Both the position numbers and the translations under genes were made by a program. Positions 1 to 9,727 of a DNA stretch of 64,000 nt are shown here, in pieces. Each line of letters opens with the position of its first letter. The stretch's first letter is position 1. A model generated the notes under the pieces. That model was not told the DNA's origin. It ran no database searches and was given only the letters and a program-made list of their open reading frames with translations. Location of the stretch: positions 1 to 64,000 of the forward strand of contig CAVQCA010000048.1 of the NCBI GenBank assembly GCA_963710815.1. Direction: 5' to 3'. This DNA comes from CAVQCA01 sp963710815. GTDB taxonomy: Bacteria > Pseudomonadota > Gammaproteobacteria > UBA9214.

Positions 1-1429
1 CCCGGGACATCACAAAGCGTACCGGCCGGGGGCAGGCGATCTGAATCATCGCCCAGTCGAGCCAGCTGATGTGGTTGCCGAGCATCAGCACGCCACCGGT
101 GCCGGGCAGGTTTTTGAATCCCAGCACCTCGATGTGATACGTGCTGGAAAATACCCGTGCAATCACATAACGCACCAGCGACTGTGGCAGCTGATAGACG
201 GTATAGAGGGCGCCTGCCAGGGCGGTGATGGTCAGTATATGAAACAGGCCGATACTGCTGATGCCGTAGACGGCGAAGAAGACGGTCAGGCCCAGGAATC
301 CCAGCATGACCACGTTCTGCACCCAGTTGTTGCCCGCCAGCACGGTGCCCAGCTGGTCGTCACGGGCATGGAACTGAATCAATGCGTTCAGCGGTACGAT
401 GAACATCCCGCCACAGATGCCCAGTAACAGAAAATCGATAACCAGCAGGGTGCGCGAGTCCAGTTGTGGCAGGAACAGGAGCGCGACAACGATACCCAGT
501 GCGCCGAGCGGGACGAGGCCCGTTTCGATGTGGCGTTTCGAGGACTGTCCGGCCAGCAAGGAGCCCATGATGATGCCGAACCCGGAACAGGCCAGTATCC
601 CCTGGATAACGACGGTGTTGTTCTCGCCGAGAGTCTCCTTGGCGAAAGCCGGGAAAGCAGCCAGTACCACCTGGGAGATTCCCCAGAACGCGGACAAACC
701 GACAATCGAAAGCCAGATGGTTCTGTTTGCCAGGATCATTTGCAGGTTGTCCCGCAGGTAGAGTCCCTTGCTGTACTGTTTTACGTCAAAAGTCTGCTCT
801 GCCGCTGCGGCTTCACGGGCCGGCAGTTGCATGGCAAATAGCCATTCCAGTGATGAACAAATCACCAGAATCCAGCCAAGCGGTGCAACCGCCTGCAGTA
901 ATTGCGACTCGTTTGCATAGTTCACCCCGGCAAGGCGGTGTTCAAAAAACACCGAGAAGGCGAAGATGCCAAACAGGATGGCCACAATGGTGACCGCCTG
1001 TACGACGGCATTGGCGGTGGCCAGTTGCTCCTTGCCGGTGAGCTCCTTGATGTAGCCGTACTTTGCCGGCGAGTAGAAGGCGCTTTGCACCGCCAGCAGA
1101 AAGGTCATGGCGAAGGAAAACCAGAACAGGCCAAGGTAGTAGAAAAGGGTGATCAGCAGCGTCAGACCGACGGCAATAGCCGCACTGACTTTCATGATCA
1201 GGGGCTTGCGGTATTTGTCGGAGAGAAAGCCGGCGGGGGAGAACAGCAGTACGAACGGCAGCAATATCAGACCATTCACGATGGCCGTCAGGATGATCTG
1301 GGTCTGTCCGTCATAGATCTTGAAGACCGTATTCTGGATCAGGATCTTGTGCCCCAGATCGACAAAGGCGTTCAGAAAAATAATCAGGATGAACGGAATG
1401 AAGCCCGCCAGTTTGAACAGTTTATCCAT
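1..1429 (-). CDS. Lysophospholipid transporter (LplT-like MFS) fused to PlsC-type acyltransferase, 3' end outside window
   Basis: The reverse strand is open from the ATG at 1429 to the left edge (about 476 codons). The first 400 or so residues form a hydrophobic major-facilitator protein with about 12 membrane segments, resembling LplT, which flips lysophospholipids across the inner membrane. It continues in frame into a PlsC-like acyltransferase: the HX4D motif (H-ISWL-D, preceded by GN) is visible near position 40-60 of the window. In E. coli these functions are separate neighbouring genes (lplT and aas); three-part fusions with an AMP-dependent acyl-ACP ligase at the C terminus are common in other gammaproteobacteria, so a ligase domain probably lies beyond the edge. 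It follows the tetR gene by 51 bp on the same strand and is likely co-transcribed with it. The predicted role is re-acylation of lysophosphatidylethanolamine. The fusion is seen; the substrate is inferred from family. Confidence 0.85.
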   Translation of the reverse strand, partial: MDKLFKLAGFIPFILIIFLNAFVDLGHKILIQNTVFKIYDGQTQIILTAIVNGLILLPFVLLFSPAGFLSDKYRKPLIMKVSAAIAVGLTLLITLFYYLGLFWFSFAMTFLLAVQSAFYSPAKYGYIKELTGKEQLATANAVVQAVTIVAILFGIFAFSVFFEHRLAGVNYANESQLLQAVAPLGWILVICSSLEWLFAMQLPAREAAAAEQTFDVKQYSKGLYLRDNLQMILANRTIWLSIVGLSAFWGISQVVLAAFPAFAKETLGENNTVVIQGILACSGFGIIMGSLLAGQSSKRHIETGLVPLGALGIVVALLFLPQLDSRTLLVIDFLLLGICGGMFIVPLNALIQFHARDDQLGTVLAGNNWVQNVVMLGFLGLTVFFAVYGISSIGLFHILTITALAGALYTVYQLPQSLVRYVIARVFSSTYHIEVLGFKNLPGTGGVLMLGNHISWLDWAMIQIACPRPVRFVMSR

Positions 1430-1480
1430 GAATAGTGCCCTGTGTTGTTCCTGTTGCGGTGAGTCGTGCCGGCTGTTCGC

Positions 1481-2083
1481 CTAACTGCCGGTGAAGCCCT
1501 TGAGGTAATTGCTGATCAGTGATTGCGTCAGGTCCTGTACGGAATCGACACCTGCGACTCCCAGGTTGTCGGAAAGCGCCAGGATACAGATGCCATGCAC
1601 ACCACCCCACAGTGCGCGCGATGCCTGTGTTATCTCATCGCGTGTATGCTGTTTGGCCAGGGGTTCAAGTTCTTCCTCGACCAGCGCAAACATGCGCGCG
1701 ATCTTTTCCTGATACCACGCAGGGATTCCCCGATCTTCGGAGGAGCGATGCGCGAATACCATTGCAAACCGGTGTGGATCGTCATCGGCAAAGCGAATAT
1801 AGACCTGACCCAGCTGCAACAGGCAATCACGGGCATCCTTGCACTGTGACTGTGATTCGCTCATGCGGGCATGCAGACGGTCGAGGGTGCGTGCATTGAT
1901 ATGCAGGATGAGCTCATCGAGGTTCTCGAAGACCAGGTACAGGGTTCCGACCGTGTAGCCGATTGCGCTCGCCACCTTGCGTGCACTCAGGCCTTCATAG
2001 CCCTGTTCCACCACGATGTGTTCGGCAGCCGCAAGGGCCAGTTCCCGGAGTTCTTCACGGCTGTGATCGCTGCGTCTTGCCAT
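1481..2083 (-). CDS. TetR/AcrR family transcriptional regulator
   Basis: This 200-residue protein has the N-terminal TetR helix-turn-helix (about residues 10-55, including ARKVASAIGYTVGTLY) and a helical C-terminal domain with a WGGVHG stretch typical of the TetR_C_33/WHG group. It is divergent from the VIT/VWA gene, and four TTGAAC-N3-GTTCAA palindromes lie in the 245 bp between the two starts, so it is the obvious candidate for the protein that binds them, repressing itself and the divergent operon. It precedes the lysophospholipid transporter/acyltransferase gene by 51 bp in the same direction. The ligand is unknown; the lipid gene next to it makes an acyl-CoA or fatty-acid signal a reasonable guess only. 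Confidence 0.9.
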   Translation of the reverse strand: MARRSDHSREELRELALAAAEHIVVEQGYEGLSARKVASAIGYTVGTLYLVFENLDELILHINARTLDRLHARMSESQSQCKDARDCLLQLGQVYIRFADDDPHRFAMVFAHRSSEDRGIPAWYQEKIARMFALVEEELEPLAKQHTRDEITQASRALWGGVHGICILALSDNLGVAGVDSVQDLTQSLISNYLKGFTGS

Positions 2084-2130
2084 CGTCTGGACCTCTGTTC
2101 TGCTGCCGACAGGGCAGGGCGAGAATGATA

Positions 2131-2312
2131 TTGAACGCCGTTCAGTCTTATGCTAGAGTTTAATTGAACACTGTTCAATGCGCAACTAACCCACTTTAAT
2201 CAATGCGAGCGGGTTTTCTTCGCGGATATATTGAACGATGTTCAATAATGGTCCGCCCGGTGATTTATCGACTTCCCGGGCTTTTCATGCTGATTAATTG
2301 AACCATGTTCAT
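2131..2312. promoter_or_regulatory. Four TTGAAC-N3-GTTCAA palindromic operators
   Basis: Four 15-bp inverted repeats with the same half-site lie at 2131-2145, 2164-2178, 2231-2245 and 2298-2312. Sites 2 and 3 are perfect in both arms; sites 1 and 4 each differ at the last base. The distances between sites are 33, 67 and 67 bp. Site 4 ends 16 bp before the preferred ATG (2329) of the VIT/VWA gene, and site 1 lies 47 bp upstream of the tetR start, so occupancy would block both divergent promoters. Binding by the adjacent TetR protein is inferred from position and palindrome type. Confidence 0.85.
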
Positions 2313-2328
2313 TTATAGGGAGCCAACC

Positions 2329-4419
2329 ATGAACAGACAAGCGGGAAAGAAAAGCATCTGGCAGGGACTCATCCTGATGATGACATCCCTGTTTGCAGGC
2401 TACACACCGGCCGCAGGCCTGTTGACGCCCGGCGACGGCAGTCTGCCCGCCCTGGAAATCCGGGAGCATCATGTTGATGTGCTGATCGAGGACGGTTACG
2501 CCATCACCACCGTCGAGCAGGTCTTCGTCAATCCCCATGACCGGGATCTGGAGGCCTGGTATTCATTTCCGGTGCCTGCTCATGGCTCGGTGGTTGAACT
2601 GACCGTGTGGATCGATGGCCAGCCGGTTACCGGCGAGGTGCTGGAGCGGGAGGAAGCGCGCCAGCTCTACGAGGAGGAGAAAGCGGCCGGGCGTGATGCC
2701 GGCATCACCGAGAAAGACAGCTACAAGACCTTCGAGACCCGGATCAGCCCGGTGCGCGCCGGACAGGATACCCGGGTGCGTCTGGTGTACATCCAGCCTG
2801 CCGAGGTGGATACCGGCATCGGGCGTTATGTCTATCCACTGGAAGAAGGGGGTGTCGACGACGCGAAGCTCGCCTTCTGGACGGCCAGCGAGGAGGTGAC
2901 CGGGCAATTCAGTTTTGACTTGCGACTCAAATCGGCCTGGCCGGTAGAAGCCGTACGCCTGCCTGATCAGCCGCAGGCTGCCATCCAGCCGCTGGCCGAT
3001 GGCGAATGGTCGGTGCATCTCGGTAATCGGGTGTCTGGACCGGGTGCTATGCCATCAAACGAGATGCCGGGAGGGCTGCAGACAGCTACCCGGAATCAGG
3101 CCGCTGTGAACGCCGCTGTGTTCAGTCTGGATAAAGACCTGGTGGTCTACTGGCGGCAGCAGGCCGGTCTCCCGGGCAGCGTGGACCTGATCGCGCACAA
3201 ACCCGCAGGAAATAATCGCGGTACCTTCATGATGGTCGTCACACCCGGCGATGACCTCAAGCCCATTCAGGAAGGCAGGGACTGGGTGTTCGTGCTGGAT
3301 GTCTCCGGTTCCATGGGGGGCAAGTACGCGACCCTGGTTGACGGTGTGCAGCGTGCGCTGCAGAAGATGCGTAGCGAAGACCGTTTTCGCATCGTGCTCT
3401 TCAACAATGGTTCCCGTGAACTGACCCCGGGATTTGTCAGTGCCACGCCCGAAACGGTGGCGCATTACAGTCAGGCGCTGGTGACTATTTCTCCCGGTAA
3501 CAGCACCAACCTGTATGCCGGCATCAAACAGGGACTCAAATCACTGGATGGCGACCGCACCAGCGCCCTGGTGCTGGTCACGGATGGTGTGGCCAATGTG
3601 GGCGAGACCCGGCAACGTCGGTTCATCGAACTCCTCGGGAAGAAGGACGTTCGCCTGTTCACCTTCGTGATGGGCAACAGTGCCAACCGTCCGTTGCTGG
3701 ATGCGCTCACCAGGGCCTCGGGTGGTTTTGCCGTGAATATTTCCAACAGTGACGACATCGTCGGTCAGTTGCTGGCGGCAACCTCCAAAGTGACGCATGA
3801 AGCATTGCACGGTGTGAAGATAAGGATCGATGGCGTCAAGACGGCCGATATCACCCCCGCACAAATCGGCAGCCTGTATCGGGGTCAGCAACTCGTTGTC
3901 TTCGGTCATTACTGGGGTGACGGCATGGCGGATGTCCGTCTCACCGGACGCATCTCGGGTGAACACAAGACCTACCAGACCCGGTTTGCCTTCCCGGCGG
4001 TGGCGACGGATAACCCGGAAATCGAACGCCTGTGGGCCTATGCCAGTGTCGAAGATGCGCTGCAGGAGATCAACGATTTCGGTGAAAATGCCGACCTGAA
4101 ACAGGTCATCGTCGATCTGGGTGTCGAGTATGGCCTGGTGACCGATTACACCGCGATGGTGGTGGTGCGTGATGAGGTCTTTGATGCGCATGGCATCAAG
4201 CGCAGCAATCAGGCGCGGCTGGCTATCGAGGAGGCTGCCCGGCAGCAGCGCGCCCGGCGCCCGGCCGTGTCCCGTCGGGTCGACAGTCAGCAGCCCATGT
4301 ACTCATCGAGCCGCGCCAGCCACAGTGGCGGCGGTGCACTGGATGCCTGGACCCTGTTGCTGTTACTGCCCCTGGTGTGGCTCGCAATGCGTCGTCATCG
4401 GTCGGCAGCGGCCACTTAA
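2329..4419 (+). CDS. VIT and von Willebrand A domain surface protein with GlyGly-CTERM sorting signal
   Basis: The 696-residue protein has an N-terminal signal peptide, a VIT (vault inter-alpha-trypsin) domain over roughly residues 30-150, a VWA domain with the MIDAS motif DVSGS at residues 324-328, and a C-terminal tail of Ser/Gly run, hydrophobic helix and Arg-rich end (SGGGALDAW, LLLLLPL, RRHR), which is a classic GlyGly-CTERM signal. Proteins of this VIT-VWA type in marine proteobacteria are usually annotated as targets of a dedicated class-B-like sortase; here the tail is of the rhombosortase type and the next gene encodes a rhombosortase. An upstream in-frame ATG at 2305 lies inside operator 4; the ATG at 2329 follows a purine-rich AGGGAG and gives a clean signal peptide, so I prefer it. 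Predicted to be exported and re-anchored or released at the cell surface. Confidence 0.88.
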   Translation: MNRQAGKKSIWQGLILMMTSLFAGYTPAAGLLTPGDGSLPALEIREHHVDVLIEDGYAITTVEQVFVNPHDRDLEAWYSFPVPAHGSVVELTVWIDGQPVTGEVLEREEARQLYEEEKAAGRDAGITEKDSYKTFETRISPVRAGQDTRVRLVYIQPAEVDTGIGRYVYPLEEGGVDDAKLAFWTASEEVTGQFSFDLRLKSAWPVEAVRLPDQPQAAIQPLADGEWSVHLGNRVSGPGAMPSNEMPGGLQTATRNQAAVNAAVFSLDKDLVVYWRQQAGLPGSVDLIAHKPAGNNRGTFMMVVTPGDDLKPIQEGRDWVFVLDVSGSMGGKYATLVDGVQRALQKMRSEDRFRIVLFNNGSRELTPGFVSATPETVAHYSQALVTISPGNSTNLYAGIKQGLKSLDGDRTSALVLVTDGVANVGETRQRRFIELLGKKDVRLFTFVMGNSANRPLLDALTRASGGFAVNISNSDDIVGQLLAATSKVTHEALHGVKIRIDGVKTADITPAQIGSLYRGQQLVVFGHYWGDGMADVRLTGRISGEHKTYQTRFAFPAVATDNPEIERLWAYASVEDALQEINDFGENADLKQVIVDLGVEYGLVTDYTAMVVVRDEVFDAHGIKRSNQARLAIEEAARQQRARRPAVSRRVDSQQPMYSSSRASHSGGGALDAWTLLLLLPLVWLAMRRHRSAAAT

Positions 4420-4450
4420 ATGGGCTCAGCCATTCAGACAGAAGGACGCC

Positions 4451-5137
4451 ATGGCGGCATCACGCTGCCATGGTGCTCCCTCCTGCTGGGCTGCGGGTGC
4501 TGTGCTCGCGTATCTGGTGCTCGGCGCCGCGCCCGGGGCCTGGGTATTCGACCGGGTGGCGATTGCCCGGGGTGAGTGGTGGCGACTGCTCACCGGACAC
4601 TGGGTGCACAGTGATCCGGCGCATGCCGGCTGGGATATCGCCGCACTGCTGCTGCTCGGCGCCTTGTTCGAGGCGCGGCTCAAGTGGCGCCAGCCGCTGG
4701 CCTTGTTGATCGGCACCGTCGGTGTCGATGCCTGGCTGTGGTGGTGTGATCCCGCGCTGCGCTATCACTGTGGACTGTCCGGTATTATGAACAGCCTGTT
4801 GATCGTGGGTCTCCTGCAGTACTGGCGTGAACGGCGTCATCCGCTGATTCTGCTGACCGGCGTGGGTGCGGCGGTGAAGATTCTGGTGGAGATCGACAGC
4901 GGTCAGGCTCTCCTGACCCACACCGCCTGGCCCGGCGTGCCTGTGGTCCATGCCGCGGGATTTCTGTGCGGGTTGGTATTCGGCTGCGGAATCTGGATCT
5001 TCGATATCATTGGCAGGCGCCATTACGGGGGGGCGGCTTCCCGCCGTTATGCGGGCTTCCCCGGGTTCCTCCACGGCCCTGCAGGACAGGGGGTGCGCGT
5101 CCTGTCAGGGTCGGGGAGGAAACGCCGGTCAGGCTGA
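4451..5137 (+). CDS. rrtA: Rhombosortase (rhomboid-family intramembrane serine protease for GlyGly-CTERM proteins)
   Basis: The 228-residue polytopic membrane protein carries the rhomboid catalytic pair in the right order: Ser110 in the GLSG motif and His167 in a later membrane helix (VVHAAG), plus the HWVHSDPAHAGWD loop near residues 50-62 typical of rhombosortases. The family cleaves the GlyGly-CTERM signal of exported proteins and in Vibrio leads to attachment of a glycerophosphoethanolamine-containing group. It starts 31 bp after the VIT/VWA gene, whose product ends with exactly such a signal, so the two form a dedicated pair under the same TetR operators. The start at 4451 is chosen because it is the first ATG after the preceding stop. 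The hydrophilic Gly/Arg-rich tail after residue 190 is longer than usual. Confidence 0.85.
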   Translation: MAASRCHGAPSCWAAGAVLAYLVLGAAPGAWVFDRVAIARGEWWRLLTGHWVHSDPAHAGWDIAALLLLGALFEARLKWRQPLALLIGTVGVDAWLWWCDPALRYHCGLSGIMNSLLIVGLLQYWRERRHPLILLTGVGAAVKILVEIDSGQALLTHTAWPGVPVVHAAGFLCGLVFGCGIWIFDIIGRRHYGGAASRRYAGFPGFLHGPAGQGVRVLSGSGRKRRSG

Positions 5138-5174
5138 CGGGAGTGATTGAGATGGATGATCCCAGCGTCTCGGC

Positions 5175-6869
5175 TTATCCGGCCAGTACCGCTCTGCTTT
5201 CATCACGCCTTGCCGGTGATTGCGATGCCCTGCCGAGCGCCGCCATCACCGCCATCAGCGATGCACTCACGGTGTCGTGATCCAGCGCCGCGCCGCTGAC
5301 TCGCCGGCCATCGATGTTGAGCTGCACGTAGGCGGCCGCCTCGGCGTCGGTCCCGGGGCCGATGGCGTGTTCGCTGTAGTCGACCACCACCACGTTCTGG
5401 CCGCTGTGCTGCTGCCACGCCTCGATGAAGGCGGAGAGGGCGCCCTCGCCCGAGCCCCGGATCAGGGTCTCGATGTTGCCCTCGACGATGCGCGCCTCGA
5501 CGTTGTCCCTGCCGCCGCTTCGATCCAGCCGGTACCCGTTCAGGCGCGGGCTGCCGGCCGTGGCGATGAAGTGCTGCATGAAGATCCCGTGGATGGTTGC
5601 GCTGTCGACCTCGCCGCTGCGCCGCTCGCTTTCCTGCTGCACCCGCTGCGCCAGCTCCACCTGCATCCAGCGCGGCAATGACAGGCCATAGTCGCGCTCC
5701 AGCACGAAGGCGACGCCTCCCTTGCCCGACTGGCTGTTGACGCGGATCACCGCCTGGTAGTCACGCCCCAGGTCGGCCGGGTTGATGGGCAGATAGGCCA
5801 CCTGCCAGTGCTCGTCCTGCCGCTGTTTCTGCAGGCACTTGCGGATGGCATCCTGGTGCGAGCCCGAGAAGGCGGTGTAGACCAGTTCGCCGACCCAGGG
5901 GTGGCGGGGGTGAACCGGCAGACCGGTGCAACGGGTGTAGGTCTGGATGATCTCGTCGGGACTGGAAAGGTCGAGCTGCGGGTCGACGCCCTGGCTGTAG
6001 AGGTTCATCGCCATGGTGACGATGTCCATGTTGCCGGTGCGCTCGCCGTTGCCCATGAGTGTTCCCTCGACACGGTCTGCGCCGGCCAGTACCGCCAGTT
6101 CCGCCGCGGCAACCGCGCAGCCGCGGTCATTGTGCGTATGCACCGAAAGCACCACGCTGTCGCGCCGGCTGATGTGGGTGGCGAAATACTCGACCTGGTC
6201 GGCAAAGACATTGGGCGAGGCGACTTCCACCGTGGTCGGCAGGTTGAGAATGCAGCGGCGTTCCGGGGTCGGTTGCCAGACATCGAGCACCGCTTCGCAG
6301 ATCTCCACCGCGTAGTCCGTCTCGGTGCTGGTGAAACTCTCCGGGGTGTATTCGAACACCCATTCGGTTTCGGGATAGCGGGCCGCCTCGCGCGCTACCC
6401 AGCGGGCGCCGTTGCGTGCGATTTCGGTGATGCCCGCCTTGTCCTGGCCGAATACCCGCTCGCGCTGTACTTGCGAGGTCGAGTTGTAGACATGCATGAT
6501 CGCGCGGCGAACGCCCTTCAACGCCTCGAAGGACCGCACGATCAAATGCTCGCGCGCCTGCACCAGCACCTGGATGGTGACATCCTCCGGGATCTGCTCC
6601 TCCTCGATCAGCCAGCGAATGAAGTCGTAGTCGTGCTGACTCGCGGACGGGAAACCGACCTCGATCTGCTTGAATCCCAGCTTGACCAGCAGCGCCCACA
6701 GGGTGCGTTTCTGCGCGACATTCATCGGCTCGAGCAGCGCCTGGTTGCCGTCCCGCAGGTCGACGCTGACCCAGGTCGGCGCCTGCTCGATAGTGCGGTC
6801 GGGCCACTGGCGGTTCATCAGGCGTGGCGCCGGGGTGGGGCGGTACTTGTGGTGGTTGTAGTATTTCAC
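5175..6869 (-). CDS. leuA: 2-isopropylmalate synthase, long (type 2) form
   Basis: The 564-residue protein is the first committed enzyme of leucine biosynthesis, condensing acetyl-CoA with 2-ketoisovalerate in the cytosol. The catalytic TIM-barrel carries DGNQ near residue 39 and the metal-binding HTHNDRG near residue 245; the N terminus (YYNHHKYRP) and the C-terminal LeuA allosteric domain match the long actinobacterial/Pseudomonas-type enzyme. The start is GTG with AGGAGC upstream on the reverse strand. It converges on the rhombosortase gene (37 bp apart) and is divergent from an Lrp-family regulator, which suggests leucine-responsive control. Confidence 0.95.
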   Translation of the reverse strand: MKYYNHHKYRPTPAPRLMNRQWPDRTIEQAPTWVSVDLRDGNQALLEPMNVAQKRTLWALLVKLGFKQIEVGFPSASQHDYDFIRWLIEEEQIPEDVTIQVLVQAREHLIVRSFEALKGVRRAIMHVYNSTSQVQRERVFGQDKAGITEIARNGARWVAREAARYPETEWVFEYTPESFTSTETDYAVEICEAVLDVWQPTPERRCILNLPTTVEVASPNVFADQVEYFATHISRRDSVVLSVHTHNDRGCAVAAAELAVLAGADRVEGTLMGNGERTGNMDIVTMAMNLYSQGVDPQLDLSSPDEIIQTYTRCTGLPVHPRHPWVGELVYTAFSGSHQDAIRKCLQKQRQDEHWQVAYLPINPADLGRDYQAVIRVNSQSGKGGVAFVLERDYGLSLPRWMQVELAQRVQQESERRSGEVDSATIHGIFMQHFIATAGSPRLNGYRLDRSGGRDNVEARIVEGNIETLIRGSGEGALSAFIEAWQQHSGQNVVVVDYSEHAIGPGTDAEAAAYVQLNIDGRRVSGAALDHDTVSASLMAVMAALGRASQSPARRDESRAVLAG

Positions 6870-7019
6870 GGCCTTGCTCCTGGTCGGTTGGAATAATCTC
6901 GCCTGCCCGTTCCAGGCCCTTGTGGGGTGGAAACGAGCCGGCCCTCGTGAGGCCGGTCGCAGGTTGGTTTGCCGCTTGTGGCGGTTAGTGAAAGATTAAT
7001 GCAGAACGAGTGAAATGTT

Positions 7020-7057
7020 GTTGCTATTGTTGTGGTAATATCGTTATTAATAGCAAC
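7020..7057. promoter_or_regulatory. AT-rich inverted repeat between leuA and lrp-like gene, putative Lrp-type operator
   Basis: A perfect 9-bp inverted repeat (GTTGCTATT at 7020-7028, AATAGCAAC at 7049-7057) sits in a strikingly AT-rich stretch (about 7005-7090) in an otherwise GC-rich intergenic region between divergent leuA and the Lrp-type gene. A further half-like site ATTGCTAAATAGC follows at 7060-7072. Position and base composition fit an autoregulatory Lrp-family binding region and the divergent promoters; no binding data are available from sequence. Confidence 0.5.
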
Positions 7058-7120
7058 AATATTGCTAAATAGCGTGATAATATAAAATCATCTATCCCGC
7101 AGGTCAGTGAGGGCGCCAAC

Positions 7121-7582
7121 ATGGAAATCGACCGCTACGACCGCCGCATCCTCGACGAGCTGCAGCGTGACGGGCGCATCAGCAACCAGGAGCTGGCCGA
7201 GCGCATCGGCCTTTCCCCCGCACCCTGCCTGCGGCGGGTGCGGGCGCTGGAGCGGTCCGGACTCATTACCGGCTACCGTGCCTTGCTCGATGCCAGGCAA
7301 CTGGGGCTCTCGCTGATGGCGCTCATCCACATTTCCATGGACCGCCATACGCCCGAGCGCTTCGCCAACTTCGACAGGCTGGTCGCCGAACTGCCCGAGG
7401 TCATGGAGTGCCTGCTGATCACCGGTCAGGACGCGGACTATCAGCTCAAGGTGGTGGTGCGGGACATGGACGCTTTTCAGGCGTTGCTGCTGGAACGGAT
7501 CACCCGCATAGAGGGCGTGAGCGGTGTCCACTCAAGTTTCGTCCTGCGCCGCGTGGTGGACAAGACCGCGTTCCCGTTGTGA
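7121..7582 (+). CDS. Lrp/AsnC family transcriptional regulator
   Basis: The 153-residue protein has the N-terminal winged helix-turn-helix of Lrp (LDELQRDGRISNQELAERIG, about residues 12-31) and the C-terminal RAM/AsnC ligand-binding domain, ending in FVLRRVVDKTAFPL as Lrp paralogues do. It is transcribed divergently from leuA across a short AT-rich gap with an inverted repeat, which suggests it regulates leuA and itself in response to leucine or another amino acid. The Lrp family is common enough that global versus local function cannot be judged here. Confidence 0.92.
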   Translation: MEIDRYDRRILDELQRDGRISNQELAERIGLSPAPCLRRVRALERSGLITGYRALLDARQLGLSLMALIHISMDRHTPERFANFDRLVAELPEVMECLLITGQDADYQLKVVVRDMDAFQALLLERITRIEGVSGVHSSFVLRRVVDKTAFPL

Positions 7583-7589
7583 TAACTCA

Positions 7590-7710
7590 CTGAGGAAAAA
7601 AAGGGGACATTCTGCTTTTTTTTACCATTTTTCCGAGAGACCACCGTATGGACGCTTTTTTGTGCATCCCTGGCTTCTGACATATAGATTACCTGCAACC
7701 ACGGCGTCCG
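7590..7710. repeat. Solitary AAAAGGGGACATT half-element
   Basis: The sequence AAAAGGGGACATTC at 7599-7612 is the same motif that forms perfect hairpins at 34682-34764 and 61022-61104, but here no inverted partner follows. The bases after it (to about 7710, including TTTTTCCGAGAGACCACCG) resemble 25356-25460 downstream of ppa, so both look like decayed copies of one dispersed element. Confidence 0.5.
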
Positions 7711-7816
7711 TATCAGAACAGGTCGGGGGCGATTGCTTTCAGGAACACGTCTGTCTACCCCAACGTTGCATACATCCCCTCTCCGCGGAAGGTGTCGCAA
7801 AAGATATTCGTGCTCC

Positions 7817-7888
7817 GTAGGGTGCGCCGTGCGCACCATTCCAAACAAAGAATTACGCCTCCCGAACGGTGCGCACGGCGCACCCTAC
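7817..7888. repeat. REPIN-like hairpin with GTAGGGTGCGCCGTGCGCACC arms
   Basis: A perfect 21-bp inverted repeat (7817-7837 and 7868-7888) encloses a 30-bp loop in the 512-bp gap between the Lrp gene and cls. A second copy with nearly the same arms lies at 29418-29484. No gene is visible in this gap (7583-8094); it holds only this hairpin and the half-element before it. Confidence 0.85.
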
Positions 7889-8094
7889 ATTGCTTTTTCA
7901 ACACCCTCCACCGGAGAGGGCTGTTTCTGAGTTCACCGGGAGTGAACTCCAGAATCACCGGCAGACAGCACGCTACCCGTGATATACAGTCACGTTTCTG
8001 CGTTCATGCTGAAATCTTATGCAACAGTAAGGTCTGGCTTGTCGTTTTCAGATGATATGACCAGTTCCCATCGCAAACACGAGGCTATGACACG

Positions 8095-9537
<1,443 letters not shown>

Positions 9538-9727
9538 GACGCGGCTGAATATCCATCACGGCCAGCTTCAGCAGAGGATTACGGCATGCTGGCAGGTATT
9601 CGATGATCGAAGTCTCGCTCCCGGGCGCAACCGCCGCCGCCATGCCGTGTGAGTGCCGTCCTTGACCGCAGGGCCGCGCACCCTTTAGATTGAAACCAGC
9701 TCTGAACACACACGGGAACCCCGGATC

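Noticed and set aside
2305..2328. Upstream ATG for the VIT/VWA gene
   Set aside because: It lies inside the fourth operator and would put nine polar residues before the signal peptide; ATG 2329 has the better ribosome site.
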